Shown here piece by piece: positions 15,355 through 23,936 of a stretch of 30,702 nucleotides of DNA. Under the pieces are notes generated by a model. The model saw nothing but the letters and a program-made list of their open reading frames with translations, ran no database searches and had not been told where the DNA came from. The first letter of the stretch is position 1; the number at the start of each line of letters is the position of its first letter. The DNA is from an uncultured Eggerthellaceae bacterium. Its GTDB lineage: Bacteria > Actinomycetota > Coriobacteriia > Coriobacteriales > Eggerthellaceae. The stretch is from assembly GCA_947632575.1 (NCBI GenBank), contig CANRPV010000003.1:1-30702 (forward strand), given 5' to 3'. Both the position numbers and the translations under genes were made by a program.

Positions 15355-18300
15355 TCAATCCTTTTGGGTTTTATGGGGGTCGCTCCACTGCGGTATGTCC
15401 TGAAGAGCCACGATATCCAGGCCCATTTCCCGAGCCACTTCCATACCCGAGACCATGGCTTGCGCGGCCGCAAGCGTCGTCACATAGGTCACGCCATAGC
15501 GTACGGCAGCCATGCGAAGCTCATAGCCATCGTCTCGCGTGATGGTTCCGTAGGGTGTGTTGATCATGAAGGAGAGCTCCCCGTCGGCGATGCGCTGGAG
15601 AATGTCGGACCCCTCGTGGAGCTTGGGAATCTCCTCGCATTCGATGCCCGCCGAACGCAGGGTTCGGGCCGTACCGCCCGTGGCGATGATCTTAAAGCCG
15701 AGACGGCGAATCTCTCGCGCGATACCGTCGATCAGCCTCTTATCACGATCGTTGACCGTGATGAACGCCGAACCGTTCAGGGGCAGATCGTAGTCGATGG
15801 CGAGCTGGGTCTTGATATAGGCCGCCGGGAAGTTACGCGCGATGCCCATAACCTCACCGGTGGATTTCATCTCCGGTCCGAGCACCACGTCGGTGCCGGG
15901 GAATCGCCCGAAGGGCATGACCGCCTCTTTGACGCTGAAATGATCCATGCGCCGCTCATCGGAGGGCAGATCAAAGTCGGGAATCATCTCACCGGCCATG
16001 ATACGGGCCGCGATCTTCGCAAGCGGCACACCGGTGGCTTTTGAGATGAAGGGCACCGTGCGGCTCGCCCGAGGATTGGCCTCGATGACGTAGATGATCG
16101 AGTCTTTGATGGCGAATTGAATGTTGATGAGGCCCTTTACCTGCAGTCTGAGCGCTATGCGACGCGCGATGGTGCGCAGGTTGGCCTGTACGGCCTCGGA
16201 AAGGGAAAACGGCGGTATGCAGCAGGCCGAATCACCCGAGTGAATGCCCGCCATCTCGATGTGCTCGAGGATGCCGCCGATATAGACCGTCTCACCATCG
16301 CAGAGGGCGTCCAGATCAACCTCCACGGCGCCTTCGAGGAAGCGGTCAAGATAGACCGGATGATCGGGAGAGACGCGGGTGGCCTCGGCCATGTAGCGCT
16401 CCAGCTGGCTGCCATCGTAGACGATGGCCATGCCCCGGCCGCCGAGCACGTAGCTCGGACGCACGAGCAGCGGAAAACCGATACGATCGGCCACAGCGCA
16501 GGCCTCCTCGAAGGCCGACGCCATGCCGCTTGCCGGGTAGGCGATCCCCATCTCATCCAAAAGCGCCGAGAAGCGGTCACGATCCTCAGCCAGATCGATG
16601 GATTCGGGACTTGTGCCCATGATGGGCACACCGGCCTCCTCAAGTGCTTTCGCAAGCTTCAACGGCGTCTGGCCGCCGAGGGTGACAATCACCCCGTCAG
16701 GATCCTCCACCTCGACGATATCCATGACATCTTCGAAGGTCAGCGGCTCGAAGTAGAGCTTATCAGAGGTGTCGTAGTCGGTGGATACGGTCTCAGGATT
16801 GCAATTCACCATAATGGTCTCGAAGCCGGCGTCTGAAAGCGCGTAGCTGGCATGGACGCAGCAGTAGTCAAATTCGATACCCTGGCCGATTCGGTTGGGA
16901 CCAGCGCCTAAGATCATGACCCGCTTCTTGGTTTTCGGCGAGGTCTCATTCTCGGCGTTGTCGTAGGTCTTGTAGTGATACGCGGTTGTCGAGGGAAACT
17001 CCGCCGCGCAGGTGTCCACTGTCTTAAACGCGGGGATCACATGGAGGGTCTTGCGCGCCATGCGCACGTCTTTTTCGCTCGATCCTACCAAGTAGGCGAT
17101 CTGGCGATCGGAAAGGCCGTAGCGCTTCGCCACCAGGAGCGCGTCGTGGTCCAAATCCTCCAGCTTCAAATGCGAGAGGGCCTGTTGGATGGCCACGATG
17201 TCCGAGATGCGCGAGAGGAAGAACTCATCGATACCGGTGAGCTCGAAGAGCCGATCGATGCTCCAGCCTCGACGCAGAGCCTCAGCTAAGTAGTAGATGC
17301 GATCGGCCGTGGGCCGGTGTACCTTTCCCACCAGCTCCTCATCGCTCATTCCACTCAGATTCTCTCCAAGGCCATCGGCGCCAAGGCCGTTGTGTCCTAC
17401 CTCAAGCGAGCGCATGGCCTTACCGAAAGACTCCTCGAAGGTACGCCCGATAGCCATGACCTCGCCGACGGCTTTCATGCGGGTAGTGAGCGTGTCATCT
17501 GAGCCTTGGAACTTCTCGAAGGCAAAGCGAGGCACCTTCACCACGCAATAGTCGATGGAGGGCTCAAAGGCCGCGGGAGTGGCCTTGGTGATGTCGTTGA
17601 TGATCTCATCAAGCGTATATCCCACAGCGAGCTGGGCCGCAGCCTTGGCGATAGGAAAGCCGGTGGCTTTCGACGCCAAAGCGGAGGAGCGGGATACACG
17701 CGGATTCATCTCGATGATGACCATTCGTCCGTTTTCCGGGTTGATGGCGAACTGCACGTTGGAGCCGCCCGTCTCCACACCGATTTTCTCCAGAATGGCA
17801 AGGGACGCCACACGCATGCGCTGGTATTCCACATCCGAGAGGGTCTGAGCCGGCGCCACCGTAATGGAATCACCTGTGTGCACGCCCATCGGATCGAGGT
17901 TTTCGATGGAGCAGACGATGATGCCGTTTCCGGCACGGTCGCGCATTACCTCCATCTCGAACTCTTTCCAACCCTCGATGGACTCTTCGACCAGCACCTC
18001 GCCCGCCGGAGAAAGCTCAATGCCCTGAGCCACGATATGCCGCAGTTCATCCAGATCATGAGCGATGCCGCCTCCGGCTCCGCCTAACGTGTAGGAGGGC
18101 CGAAGCACCACCGGAAATCCCAGGCGCTCTACGATCTCCTCAGCCTCCTGCACCGAGTAGGCGTATCCACTCCGTGCGGTTTCGATGCCCAGATCCTCCA
18201 TGCATTCGTTGAAGAGCTTGCGATCCTCGCCGCGCTCGATGGCCTCCAGATCGCAACCGATCATCTCGACGCCATAGGTCTCAAGCACGCCAGAGCGCGC

Positions 18301-18606
18301 CAAGGCCACGGCCGTGTTAAGGCCCGTTTGGCCGCCCAAAGTCGGCAGCAGCGCATCGGGGCGCTCCTCCTTGATCACCTTCTCCACAAACGAGGGGGTG
18401 ATGGGCTCCACGTAGGTGCGATCAGCAAGCTCAGGATCGGTCATGATGGTCGCGGGATTGGAGTTGACCAAAATCACGCGATAGCCGTCGGCTTTAAGCA
18501 CCTTGCAGGCTTGGGCGCCCGAGTAGTCGAACTCGCAGGCCTGACCGATGACGATAGGGCCTGAGCCGATGACAAGAATTGAATGAATATCTTCTCGTTT
18601 AGGCAT
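15355..18606 (-). CDS. carB: Carbamoyl-phosphate synthase large subunit
   Basis: With CarA it makes carbamoyl phosphate from bicarbonate, glutamine and two ATP. The 1083 residues contain both synthetase halves: LVIGSGPIVIGQACEFDY (11-28) and the matching VMILGAGPNRIGQGIEFDY (563-581). The ATP-grasp domains have RPSYTLGGAGGGI (169-181) and RPSYVLGGRGMAI (716-728), and IIEMNPRVSRSSALASK (297-313) and VIEANPRASRT (840-850) are the metal/ATP segments. A C-terminal MGS-like allosteric domain spans about 945-1083 (IIATGGTARTL, INTP). The frame extends 8 codons further, but MPKREDIHS is the family N-terminus and this ATG overlaps the carA stop by 8 bp with GGGAGG upstream. Confidence 0.97.
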   Translation of the reverse strand: MPKREDIHSILVIGSGPIVIGQACEFDYSGAQACKVLKADGYRVILVNSNPATIMTDPELADRTYVEPITPSFVEKVIKEERPDALLPTLGGQTGLNTAVALARSGVLETYGVEMIGCDLEAIERGEDRKLFNECMEDLGIETARSGYAYSVQEAEEIVERLGFPVVLRPSYTLGGAGGGIAHDLDELRHIVAQGIELSPAGEVLVEESIEGWKEFEMEVMRDRAGNGIIVCSIENLDPMGVHTGDSITVAPAQTLSDVEYQRMRVASLAILEKIGVETGGSNVQFAINPENGRMVIIEMNPRVSRSSALASKATGFPIAKAAAQLAVGYTLDEIINDITKATPAAFEPSIDYCVVKVPRFAFEKFQGSDDTLTTRMKAVGEVMAIGRTFEESFGKAMRSLEVGHNGLGADGLGENLSGMSDEELVGKVHRPTADRIYYLAEALRRGWSIDRLFELTGIDEFFLSRISDIVAIQQALSHLKLEDLDHDALLVAKRYGLSDRQIAYLVGSSEKDVRMARKTLHVIPAFKTVDTCAAEFPSTTAYHYKTYDNAENETSPKTKKRVMILGAGPNRIGQGIEFDYCCVHASYALSDAGFETIMVNCNPETVSTDYDTSDKLYFEPLTFEDVMDIVEVEDPDGVIVTLGGQTPLKLAKALEEAGVPIMGTSPESIDLAEDRDRFSALLDEMGIAYPASGMASAFEEACAVADRIGFPLLVRPSYVLGGRGMAIVYDGSQLERYMAEATRVSPDHPVYLDRFLEGAVEVDLDALCDGETVYIGGILEHIEMAGIHSGDSACCIPPFSLSEAVQANLRTIARRIALRLQVKGLINIQFAIKDSIIYVIEANPRASRTVPFISKATGVPLAKIAARIMAGEMIPDFDLPSDERRMDHFSVKEAVMPFGRFPGTDVVLGPEMKSTGEVMGIARNFPAAYIKTQLAIDYDLPLNGSAFITVNDRDKRLIDGIAREIRRLGFKIIATGGTARTLRSAGIECEEIPKLHEGSDILQRIADGELSFMINTPYGTITRDDGYELRMAAVRYGVTYVTTLAAAQAMVSGMEVAREMGLDIVALQDIPQWSDPHKTQKD

Positions 18607-20014
18607 TTGAGACTGCCCCTCCCTTCCCAAATGTCTCCTCGGCGCAAAGAACCGTTTCCGCTCCTGCTGCGTCTGCTACCGGTGGTTTAGCCACACCGAA
18701 GCGCCAGCGGGACAGACGATCCTTGGCTATGTCGATGTCCAGGTAATCTTTATCCCCCTCCATCAGGCGGGTGAAGGCTTGGAACAGGTAATGGGCGTCG
18801 GTGGGTCCCGGCGAGGCCTCAGGATGATACTGGACGCTGAACGCGGGAATATCCAGACAGGCGATGCCCTCGGCGGTGCCGTCGTTTAAGTTCACGTGGG
18901 TCAGTCGAATACGCCCGAAACGATCGTTTGCTACCACCGGCGCGATGCGGCGCGTGGTCCAATAGCGCAGGTCATCGGGATGCTCACTGAGACCACCAGA
19001 CAATTCGGGGATTAAAGGTCCGAGACTCTCAAACACCAGGCCGAAGCCATGATTTTGAGCCGTGATCTCCACACGGCCGGTCATCAGGTTCATAACCGGC
19101 TGATTGCCGCCGTGGTGGCCGAACTTCAGTTTCTCGATCTGGGCGCCGGCGGCTTTGCAGATCATTTGATGTCCAAGGCAGATACCGAAGATGGGCACCT
19201 TGCCTAAAAGTTTTCGCACCTGGTTGTATGTGGCCTCCACAGCCTCCGGATCCCCGGGGCCGTTGGAGAGAAACACCCCATCTGGGGCCAGCTCCAACAC
19301 CTCTTCGGCCTTGGTATCCCACGGGACGATCGTGACCTCACAACCCACGCGCACCAGGTTTTCCAAGATCGAGCGCTTGGCGCCGCAATCATAGGCCAAA
19401 ACCTTAAATCGCGGCTCCTCCGCCTCGACGACCGCGAAGGAATGCAGCTCCTTATTGCCCTCGAAATGCTGGCTTTCCTCAATGGAGACGGTCGCTGCCA
19501 GATTGACGCCGATGATGGACTCGCTCGCCCGTACTTTCTCAAGCAAGATGGCCTCATCGGTTTCTATGGTGGATATCACGGCGCGCTGAGCTCCGTGGTC
19601 GCGAATATGGCGCACCAAAGCCCTCGTATCGATTCCCTCGATGGCCACGACGTTATAGGCCTTCAGAAACTCCGGCAGACTTGAGGTGGAGCGCCAATTG
19701 GAAGGGGTTTGGCACATATCTCGCACCACCAGACCGCGCAAGGCAGGCTCCTTGGCCTGGACGTCGTCTTTATTGACACCATAATTGCCGATCTGGGGAT
19801 AGGTCATCACGACAATCTGCCCCGCATAGGAAGGATCGGTGATCACCTCGAGATACCCCTCAAGGGCGGTATTGAAGCATATTTCGCCGAATACCTCGCC
19901 TTGGGCCGCCGCCGCGCTTCCATGAAAGACGGTACCATCCTCCAAAACCAAGACCGCGGGCCTAAACGGCGGCTTGGAGGTGTTCGCCAATAAAAGGTCA
20001 CTTACATTACTCAA
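18599..20014 (-). CDS. carA: Carbamoyl-phosphate synthase small (glutaminase) subunit
   Basis: It releases ammonia from glutamine for CarB. At 471 residues it is about 90-100 longer than usual. The N-terminal CPSase domain has VFGEICFNTALEGYLEVITD (41-60) and MTYPQIGNYG (70-79). The class I amidotransferase has FGICLGHQM with nucleophile Cys279, and QYHPEASPGP with His397 and Glu399. Extra material lies at about 330-366 within the glutaminase domain, and a tail of about 50 residues (420-471) has no counterpart I know in the family. The start is TTG with GAAGGAAGG about 8 nt upstream, overlapping the pyrC stop by 8 bp; no in-frame ATG is near. Confidence 0.95.
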   Translation of the reverse strand: MSNVSDLLLANTSKPPFRPAVLVLEDGTVFHGSAAAAQGEVFGEICFNTALEGYLEVITDPSYAGQIVVMTYPQIGNYGVNKDDVQAKEPALRGLVVRDMCQTPSNWRSTSSLPEFLKAYNVVAIEGIDTRALVRHIRDHGAQRAVISTIETDEAILLEKVRASESIIGVNLAATVSIEESQHFEGNKELHSFAVVEAEEPRFKVLAYDCGAKRSILENLVRVGCEVTIVPWDTKAEEVLELAPDGVFLSNGPGDPEAVEATYNQVRKLLGKVPIFGICLGHQMICKAAGAQIEKLKFGHHGGNQPVMNLMTGRVEITAQNHGFGLVFESLGPLIPELSGGLSEHPDDLRYWTTRRIAPVVANDRFGRIRLTHVNLNDGTAEGIACLDIPAFSVQYHPEASPGPTDAHYLFQAFTRLMEGDKDYLDIDIAKDRLSRWRFGVAKPPVADAAGAETVLCAEETFGKGGAVSNA

Positions 20015-21320
20015 CGATCGTTCCTTCCTTCATTTTCGCAACGCCTCCCACGTAAACGTCGGTGGCGCGTCCAATCAGTTCTTGACCGATAAAGGCCGAG
20101 TTTCTCGCTTTAGACTCGAACTCATCAGCCGAGACGGTCCAGCGAATCTCCGGATCGAAGACCGTGATGTTCGCCTTGCTTCCCGCCCGGAGGCTCACCG
20201 GCTCAAGGTTTAAGATCTCTCGGGGCTTCACGGCCATAAGCTCTACGAGCCGCTGGTAGTCGATGATTCCCCGACGAACCAGGTTCGTGAGCACCAGACC
20301 AAGGGAGGTCTCGATGCCGATCATCCCGAAGGGAGCAAGCTCGAACTCCCGATCCTTCTCCCAGGCTGTATGGGGGGCATGATCGGTGACGATCACATCC
20401 ACCGAACCATCCTCAACGCCCTGAATCAGGGCCAGGGCGTCTTCGGGAGTCCGAAGAGGTGGATTTACCTTAAAGGAGGTGTTGTAATCCTCCCCGATAT
20501 CGTCCTCGGAGAGGAACATGTGATGAGGAGTCACCTCACAGGTCACCGGCAGTCCCTCTTCCTTGGCGTCCCTCACCAGGTCAAGGCCACGCTCGGTGGT
20601 GATGTGTTGAATGTGAAGCGGGGTGCCCGTCATACGACAGATGGCTATATCGCGGGCGATCTCACACTCCTCCCCTTCGGCCGGCCAACCCGCCAGCCCG
20701 AGGCGTGTGCTCACCACTCCTTCGTTGACCTGGCCCTCTCCCACCAACGCATCCACTTGGCAGTGAACCATGACCGGCACGTTGAAGGGCTTGGCGTATT
20801 CCATGACCCGTCTGAACATGCCAGCGTCCTGAACACCGCGGCCATCATCGGTGAAGGCCTTTGCTCCCCGGGCGACCATATCGCCCATCTCGGAGAGGCT
20901 TTCGCCCTGAAGGCCTTTGGTGCAGGCTCCTGAGGGAATCACCTCGCAAGAGGCGGTCTCCTCAGCGCGCTTGACGATGAACTCCACCGCCGCGCCGTCA
21001 TCAATGACCGGCTTTGTGTTGGGCATGGCGCAGACGGTCGTAAAGCCGCCATGCACCGCCGCCCGCGTGCCGCTGGCGATGTCCTCCTTTTGCTCATATC
21101 CGGGTTCACGCAGATGAACGTGGATATCTACAAGTCCTGGCACGATGATCTTGCCGACCATGTCACGCACCTCAAGTTCTTCGGCGAGGTTCTCGTAGGC
21201 CGCCTGGTCGAGATCTTCGCCCACCACGGCGATGCGATCCTTCTCGATCAAAAGATCCCCCACCATGTCCAAACCGACCTGGGGATCCACGAGATGACCA
21301 CCTTTAAGCATCAAAGCCAT
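20007..21320 (-). CDS. pyrC: Dihydroorotase, class I
   Basis: This zinc amidohydrolase cyclises carbamoyl aspartate to dihydroorotate. The 437 residues show PGLVDIHVHLREPGYEQKEDI (61-81), with metal His67 and His69, substrate Arg71, VMVHCQ at 183-188, HIQHITTE at 236-243 and TDHAPH (312-317) with catalytic Asp313. Length and motifs indicate the active class I form. GGAGGTTCCAACG precedes the ATG, which overlaps the pyrB end by 17 bp. Confidence 0.97.
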   Translation of the reverse strand: MALMLKGGHLVDPQVGLDMVGDLLIEKDRIAVVGEDLDQAAYENLAEELEVRDMVGKIIVPGLVDIHVHLREPGYEQKEDIASGTRAAVHGGFTTVCAMPNTKPVIDDGAAVEFIVKRAEETASCEVIPSGACTKGLQGESLSEMGDMVARGAKAFTDDGRGVQDAGMFRRVMEYAKPFNVPVMVHCQVDALVGEGQVNEGVVSTRLGLAGWPAEGEECEIARDIAICRMTGTPLHIQHITTERGLDLVRDAKEEGLPVTCEVTPHHMFLSEDDIGEDYNTSFKVNPPLRTPEDALALIQGVEDGSVDVIVTDHAPHTAWEKDREFELAPFGMIGIETSLGLVLTNLVRRGIIDYQRLVELMAVKPREILNLEPVSLRAGSKANITVFDPEIRWTVSADEFESKARNSAFIGQELIGRATDVYVGGVAKMKEGTIVE

Positions 21321-22248
21321 CGTTGGAACCTCCTAACAAGAGAAAGAGCGCGGCCATGCGCACCAGCACACCCGCATACACCTGATCCAAAATCACCGAA
21401 CGCTGGGGATGATCGGCCATGAAGCTGTCCAACTCAACCCCGCGGTTGATGGGCCCAGGATGGCAGATGATCGCGTCGGGCTTCATCAGCTTATCTCGGC
21501 TTTGGGTAAGCCCGTAAAGTTGATTGTATTCTCGCAGACTCGGGAAAGGAGCGCCCTCGAGACGCTCTTGCTGAATGCGAAGCATATAGACCACATCGAG
21601 ATCCGGCAGCACCTCATCGAGCTTATTGCTCGCGTAATCGGCACCGAGCACGTCGGGCCGAGCCGGCATAAGGGTCTGGGGCGCGATGACGCTCACCTGA
21701 GCGCCCATGATCTTAAGCGCCGGGATCAGGGAGCCACACACCCGCGAATGGAGGATGTCTCCGACGATGCCCACGTGGAGGTTTTCGAAACTCCCCTTAG
21801 CCTCCCAGATCGAATAGAGATCGAGCAGAGCCTGAGTGGGATGCTGATGCTTGCCATCACCTGCGTCGATCACGTGAACACCGGATATATCGGCAATCTT
21901 GCGCGGAACACCCGCGTGACGGTCGCGCACGACGATAAGGTCGATCTTATAGGAGCAGAGAGTCTCCACGGTATCGCTGAGGCTCTCTCCCTTGACCGTC
22001 GAGGTGGACGAACCGCCAAAGTTGAGACTATCCGCCGACAGACGCTTCTCGGCGATCTCGAAAGAGGAACGGGTACGCGTCGAGGGTTCGTTGAACATGT
22101 TGACGATGGTAAAACCGCGCAGCGTCGGGACCTTTTTCATGCGACGCTCGTTGATCTGCTTGAACGTTCGGGCCGTCTCAAGCAACATCATGATGTCCTC
22201 GGCGGAGTATTCCCTGATGTCGATCAGATGCTTATGGGGAAAGGCCAT
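21304..22248 (-). CDS. pyrB: Aspartate carbamoyltransferase catalytic subunit
   Basis: It condenses carbamoyl phosphate with aspartate. The 314-residue protein contains FNEPSTRTRSSFE (52-64) with the phosphate loop STRTR at 56-60, and KHQHPTQALLDLYSI for the carbonyl-binding His/Gln. HPGPINRGVELDS near the C-terminus is typical. The frame is open 10 codons upstream, but the ATG at 22248 has GAGAGGAGTGATAGC before it and is 4 nt after pyrR. No regulatory pyrI gene is present. Confidence 0.97.
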   Translation of the reverse strand: MAFPHKHLIDIREYSAEDIMMLLETARTFKQINERRMKKVPTLRGFTIVNMFNEPSTRTRSSFEIAEKRLSADSLNFGGSSTSTVKGESLSDTVETLCSYKIDLIVVRDRHAGVPRKIADISGVHVIDAGDGKHQHPTQALLDLYSIWEAKGSFENLHVGIVGDILHSRVCGSLIPALKIMGAQVSVIAPQTLMPARPDVLGADYASNKLDEVLPDLDVVYMLRIQQERLEGAPFPSLREYNQLYGLTQSRDKLMKPDAIICHPGPINRGVELDSFMADHPQRSVILDQVYAGVLVRMAALFLLLGGSNDGFDA

Positions 22249-22252
22249 GCTA

Positions 22253-22894
22253 TCACTCCTCTCCCGCACTATCGTCATCCGATAAAGTCAGGGCAGCGCG
22301 CTGGGCCTCCATCTGTGCGTGATTGAGTCCGGCTCCCGCGCGACGACCCGGTGCCACCTCAAGCACCTCCACGTCGCTGTGGCCATCTACCTCATCAAGG
22401 AAGAGCCGCACGCTTTCATCGGCGGAGGATGGAACGTTTTTGCCGACGTAGTCGGCGCGGATCGGCAGTTCCCGATGTCCTCGGTCAACCAACACGGCCA
22501 GCTGGACATTGGCGGGACGTCCGATATCCATAAGGGCGTCGAGGGCGGCGCGGATGGTTCGGCCGGTGTATAAGACGTCGTCCACCAGTACGACACTCAT
22601 CCCGTCAAGATCAAACGAGATCTCGGTGGCGTGTACGGCGGGTGCGAAATTGGTCATGAAATCGTCGCGATAGAAGCTGATGTCCAATTTTCCCAGCGGT
22701 ACGTTTTTACCCTCGATATCGGCGATTCGCGCAGCCAAACGCTTGGCGAGCACGTAACCGCGCGTCACGATCCCCACCAGAGCCAAATTATCGGCGCCTT
22801 TGTTCGCCTCAAGGATCTGGTGGGCCATTCGCGTGATCGAACGCTCAATTTCCTGAGCGTCCATGCAAATGGACTTTACCGGCGTAGTCCTCAT
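22253..22894 (-). CDS. pyrR: PyrR bifunctional pyr attenuator protein / uracil phosphoribosyltransferase
   Basis: PyrR binds uridine nucleotides and then a stem-loop in pyr leader RNA to favour termination; many members also make UMP from uracil and PRPP. The 213 residues carry the PRPP motif VVLVDDVLYTGRT (101-113), LVGIVTRGYVLAKRLA (39-54) and VDRGHRELPIRADYVGKN. At about 180 residues typical length, extra residues are an N-terminal ten (MRTTPVKSIC) and a C-terminal acidic tail. AAAGGAG 9 nt upstream supports the ATG at 22894; a second ATG at 22864 is possible. It is the first gene of the operon, behind a matching attenuator. Confidence 0.96.
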   Translation of the reverse strand: MRTTPVKSICMDAQEIERSITRMAHQILEANKGADNLALVGIVTRGYVLAKRLAARIADIEGKNVPLGKLDISFYRDDFMTNFAPAVHATEISFDLDGMSVVLVDDVLYTGRTIRAALDALMDIGRPANVQLAVLVDRGHRELPIRADYVGKNVPSSADESVRLFLDEVDGHSDVEVLEVAPGRRAGAGLNHAQMEAQRAALTLSDDDSAGEE

Positions 22895-22925
22895 CCACCC
22901 AGTCTCCTTTCTGTCTTAGGCCATA

Positions 22926-22959
22926 GAAAAAGAGCCCCTGCCAAGCGGCAAAGGCTCTT
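22926..22959 (-). terminator. pyr operon attenuator terminator hairpin
   Basis: On the minus strand AAGAGCC-TTTGCC-GCTT-GGCAGG-GGCTCTT folds to a 13-bp stem (two G-U pairs) followed by TTTC, ending 31 nt before the pyrR ATG. It sits inside the transcribed leader, downstream of a PyrR-type binding loop, so it is an attenuator rather than an operon end. Confidence 0.85.
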
Positions 22960-22997
22960 GAATTTCAGAATAACTATAGCAAGCAGTTTCATTCATA

Positions 22998-23039
22998 GCA
23001 CAACCTTGTCGGTCTCTCTGTACCGCATTTAAAGGGTGC
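22998..23039 (-). promoter_or_regulatory. PyrR RNA-binding loop (anti-antiterminator) in the pyr leader
   Basis: The minus-strand RNA contains CGGU-ACAGAGAG-ACCG, followed by ACAAGG. An outer stem GCACCC with GG-UU-GUGC encloses it. The CAGAGAG loop, short upper stem and ACAAGG 3' side match the known PyrR binding-loop style of Gram-positive pyr leaders. AAGGUU (23007..23002) in this element can instead pair with AGCCUU (22956..22951) in the terminator's 5' arm, which gives a plausible antiterminator. Confidence 0.75.
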
Positions 23040-23043
23040 TTCC

Positions 23044-23071
23044 AGTATAGAAAAAATCGCGCTTTTTTAAA
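23044..23071 (-). promoter_or_regulatory. pyr operon promoter
   Basis: TATACT (23049..23044) is a near-consensus -10. TTTAAA (23071..23066) is a possible -35 at 16 nt. The spacer contains A6 and T6 runs. The predicted start near 23037-23039 would begin the leader at the PyrR loop. Confidence 0.6.
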
Positions 23072-23072
23072 C

Positions 23073-23104
23073 CCCTCTCGAAACATTTTTCAAATTCGAA
23101 AGGG
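23073..23104 (-). terminator. Hairpin between the zinc-ribbon gene and the pyr promoter
   Basis: On the minus strand CCCTTTCGAA pairs with TTCGAGAGGG over 10 bp (one G-T pair) around a 12-nt loop, followed by GTTTAAAAAA. It probably ends the zinc-ribbon transcript. It abuts the pyr -35 region. The T-run is short, so efficiency is uncertain. Confidence 0.5.
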
Positions 23105-23138
23105 AGCAGGGATAAGGCGAAACGAGTCCGATCGAGAC

Positions 23139-23747
23139 CTAGACCTCGTCTTCCCCGTGAGCGTCAAGCGCCTCTTTGGCCATCGAAAGTTCCGCTTGAA
23201 CCTCGGGCGCCGTCTCGAGAAGCTTCGTGCCGCAGTTCATGCAGAACACGTTATCCGCATGCACCACCGATCCGCAGGATGGGCAGATGTTTTCGGGAGC
23301 CTCAAGATCGCTCTCGCCCTCAATGGTGACGGTCTCCTCGATGACCTCATCACTCACGGGCGTGGGGCGCGCCTCAGCCGCCGAGGTTCCGCAACCGGAG
23401 CAGAACAGATCACGGCTCGACATCTTGGTTCCGCACACCGCGCAACGATAGCTGCGAGAGGGTTTCGCGGCCGATTTCTCCTTGACGATCTCGGCGAGCT
23501 TTTCCTGGCACTCTTGGCGCTCGGCATCGCAAGCCGCTATGGCCTCGTAGAGATCCGGGTATTCGGCGCTTTTGTAGGGATTGTTTTTCGTCTCCTCGTA
23601 GATGTTGGCGCCCAATTGAGCCACCAACTTGAGGCGACGACGATTAATTTCACGTATTTGACTGTTGAGCTTGAAGGTGCGGCTACTGCGACCAGCAGCG
23701 TCTTTGCCGCGGGATAACGTGCTACTCAAATCATCGAGAAAGCCCAT
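23139..23747 (-). CDS. Double zinc-ribbon protein of unknown function
   Basis: I do not recognise a named family. The 202-residue product starts MGFLDDLSSTLSRGKDAAG, has a basic, probably helical region (about 20-95, KLNSQIREINRRRLKLVAQLG then CDAERQECQEKLAEIVKEK) and two zinc ribbons: C102-C105 with C116-C119 (CAVCGTKMSSRDLFCSGCG) and C155-C158 with C169-C172 (CPSCGSVVHADNVFCMNCG). The ribbons are joined by an acidic linker and followed by an acidic tail. No membrane segment or signal peptide is seen, so it is probably cytoplasmic. The ATG at 23747 has AAAGGACGATC upstream; the ATG five codons earlier has none. It lies between narI and the pyr operon and seems a separate unit. Confidence 0.85.
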   Translation of the reverse strand: MGFLDDLSSTLSRGKDAAGRSSRTFKLNSQIREINRRRLKLVAQLGANIYEETKNNPYKSAEYPDLYEAIAACDAERQECQEKLAEIVKEKSAAKPSRSYRCAVCGTKMSSRDLFCSGCGTSAAEARPTPVSDEVIEETVTIEGESDLEAPENICPSCGSVVHADNVFCMNCGTKLLETAPEVQAELSMAKEALDAHGEDEV

Positions 23748-23851
23748 GATCGTCCTTTCCATGAATTGGTAGATGCCGATAGCTCTAGTTTAACGAGGAC
23801 GCAAGCCTCCGTTGAGTGTTTATCTTGTGACGGCGGTTTGACAGGAGTATG

Positions 23852-23936
23852 AGGCCTCACCATCAAAGTATCGATCCAATCGACCACCGAATCCACCGAG
23901 CACATCCTCCCTCTCAGACCTTAGGCCTCACCATCA
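23852..23936. repeat. 14-bp direct repeat of the narI 3' end
   Basis: AGGCCTCACCATCA occurs at 23852-23865 and again at 23923-23936, the latter being the last codons of narI. The copies are 71 bp apart in the spacer after narI. The downstream copy overlaps the 10-bp palindrome TGAGGCCTCA (23850-23859). This could be a relic of a small duplication or chance. Confidence 0.5.

Noticed and set aside
14692..16044. 450-codon plus-strand open frame opposite pyrK and carB
   Set aside because: It is antisense to two conserved genes, has no recognisable domain, and crosses their junction; its length reflects the codon bias of the opposite strand.
23726..23905. 59-codon minus-strand frame after narI, starting MCSVDSVVDW, with GGGAGG right before the ATG
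   Set aside because: The ribosome site has no spacing to the ATG, the frame runs into the zinc-ribbon gene, and the peptide shows no known pattern.
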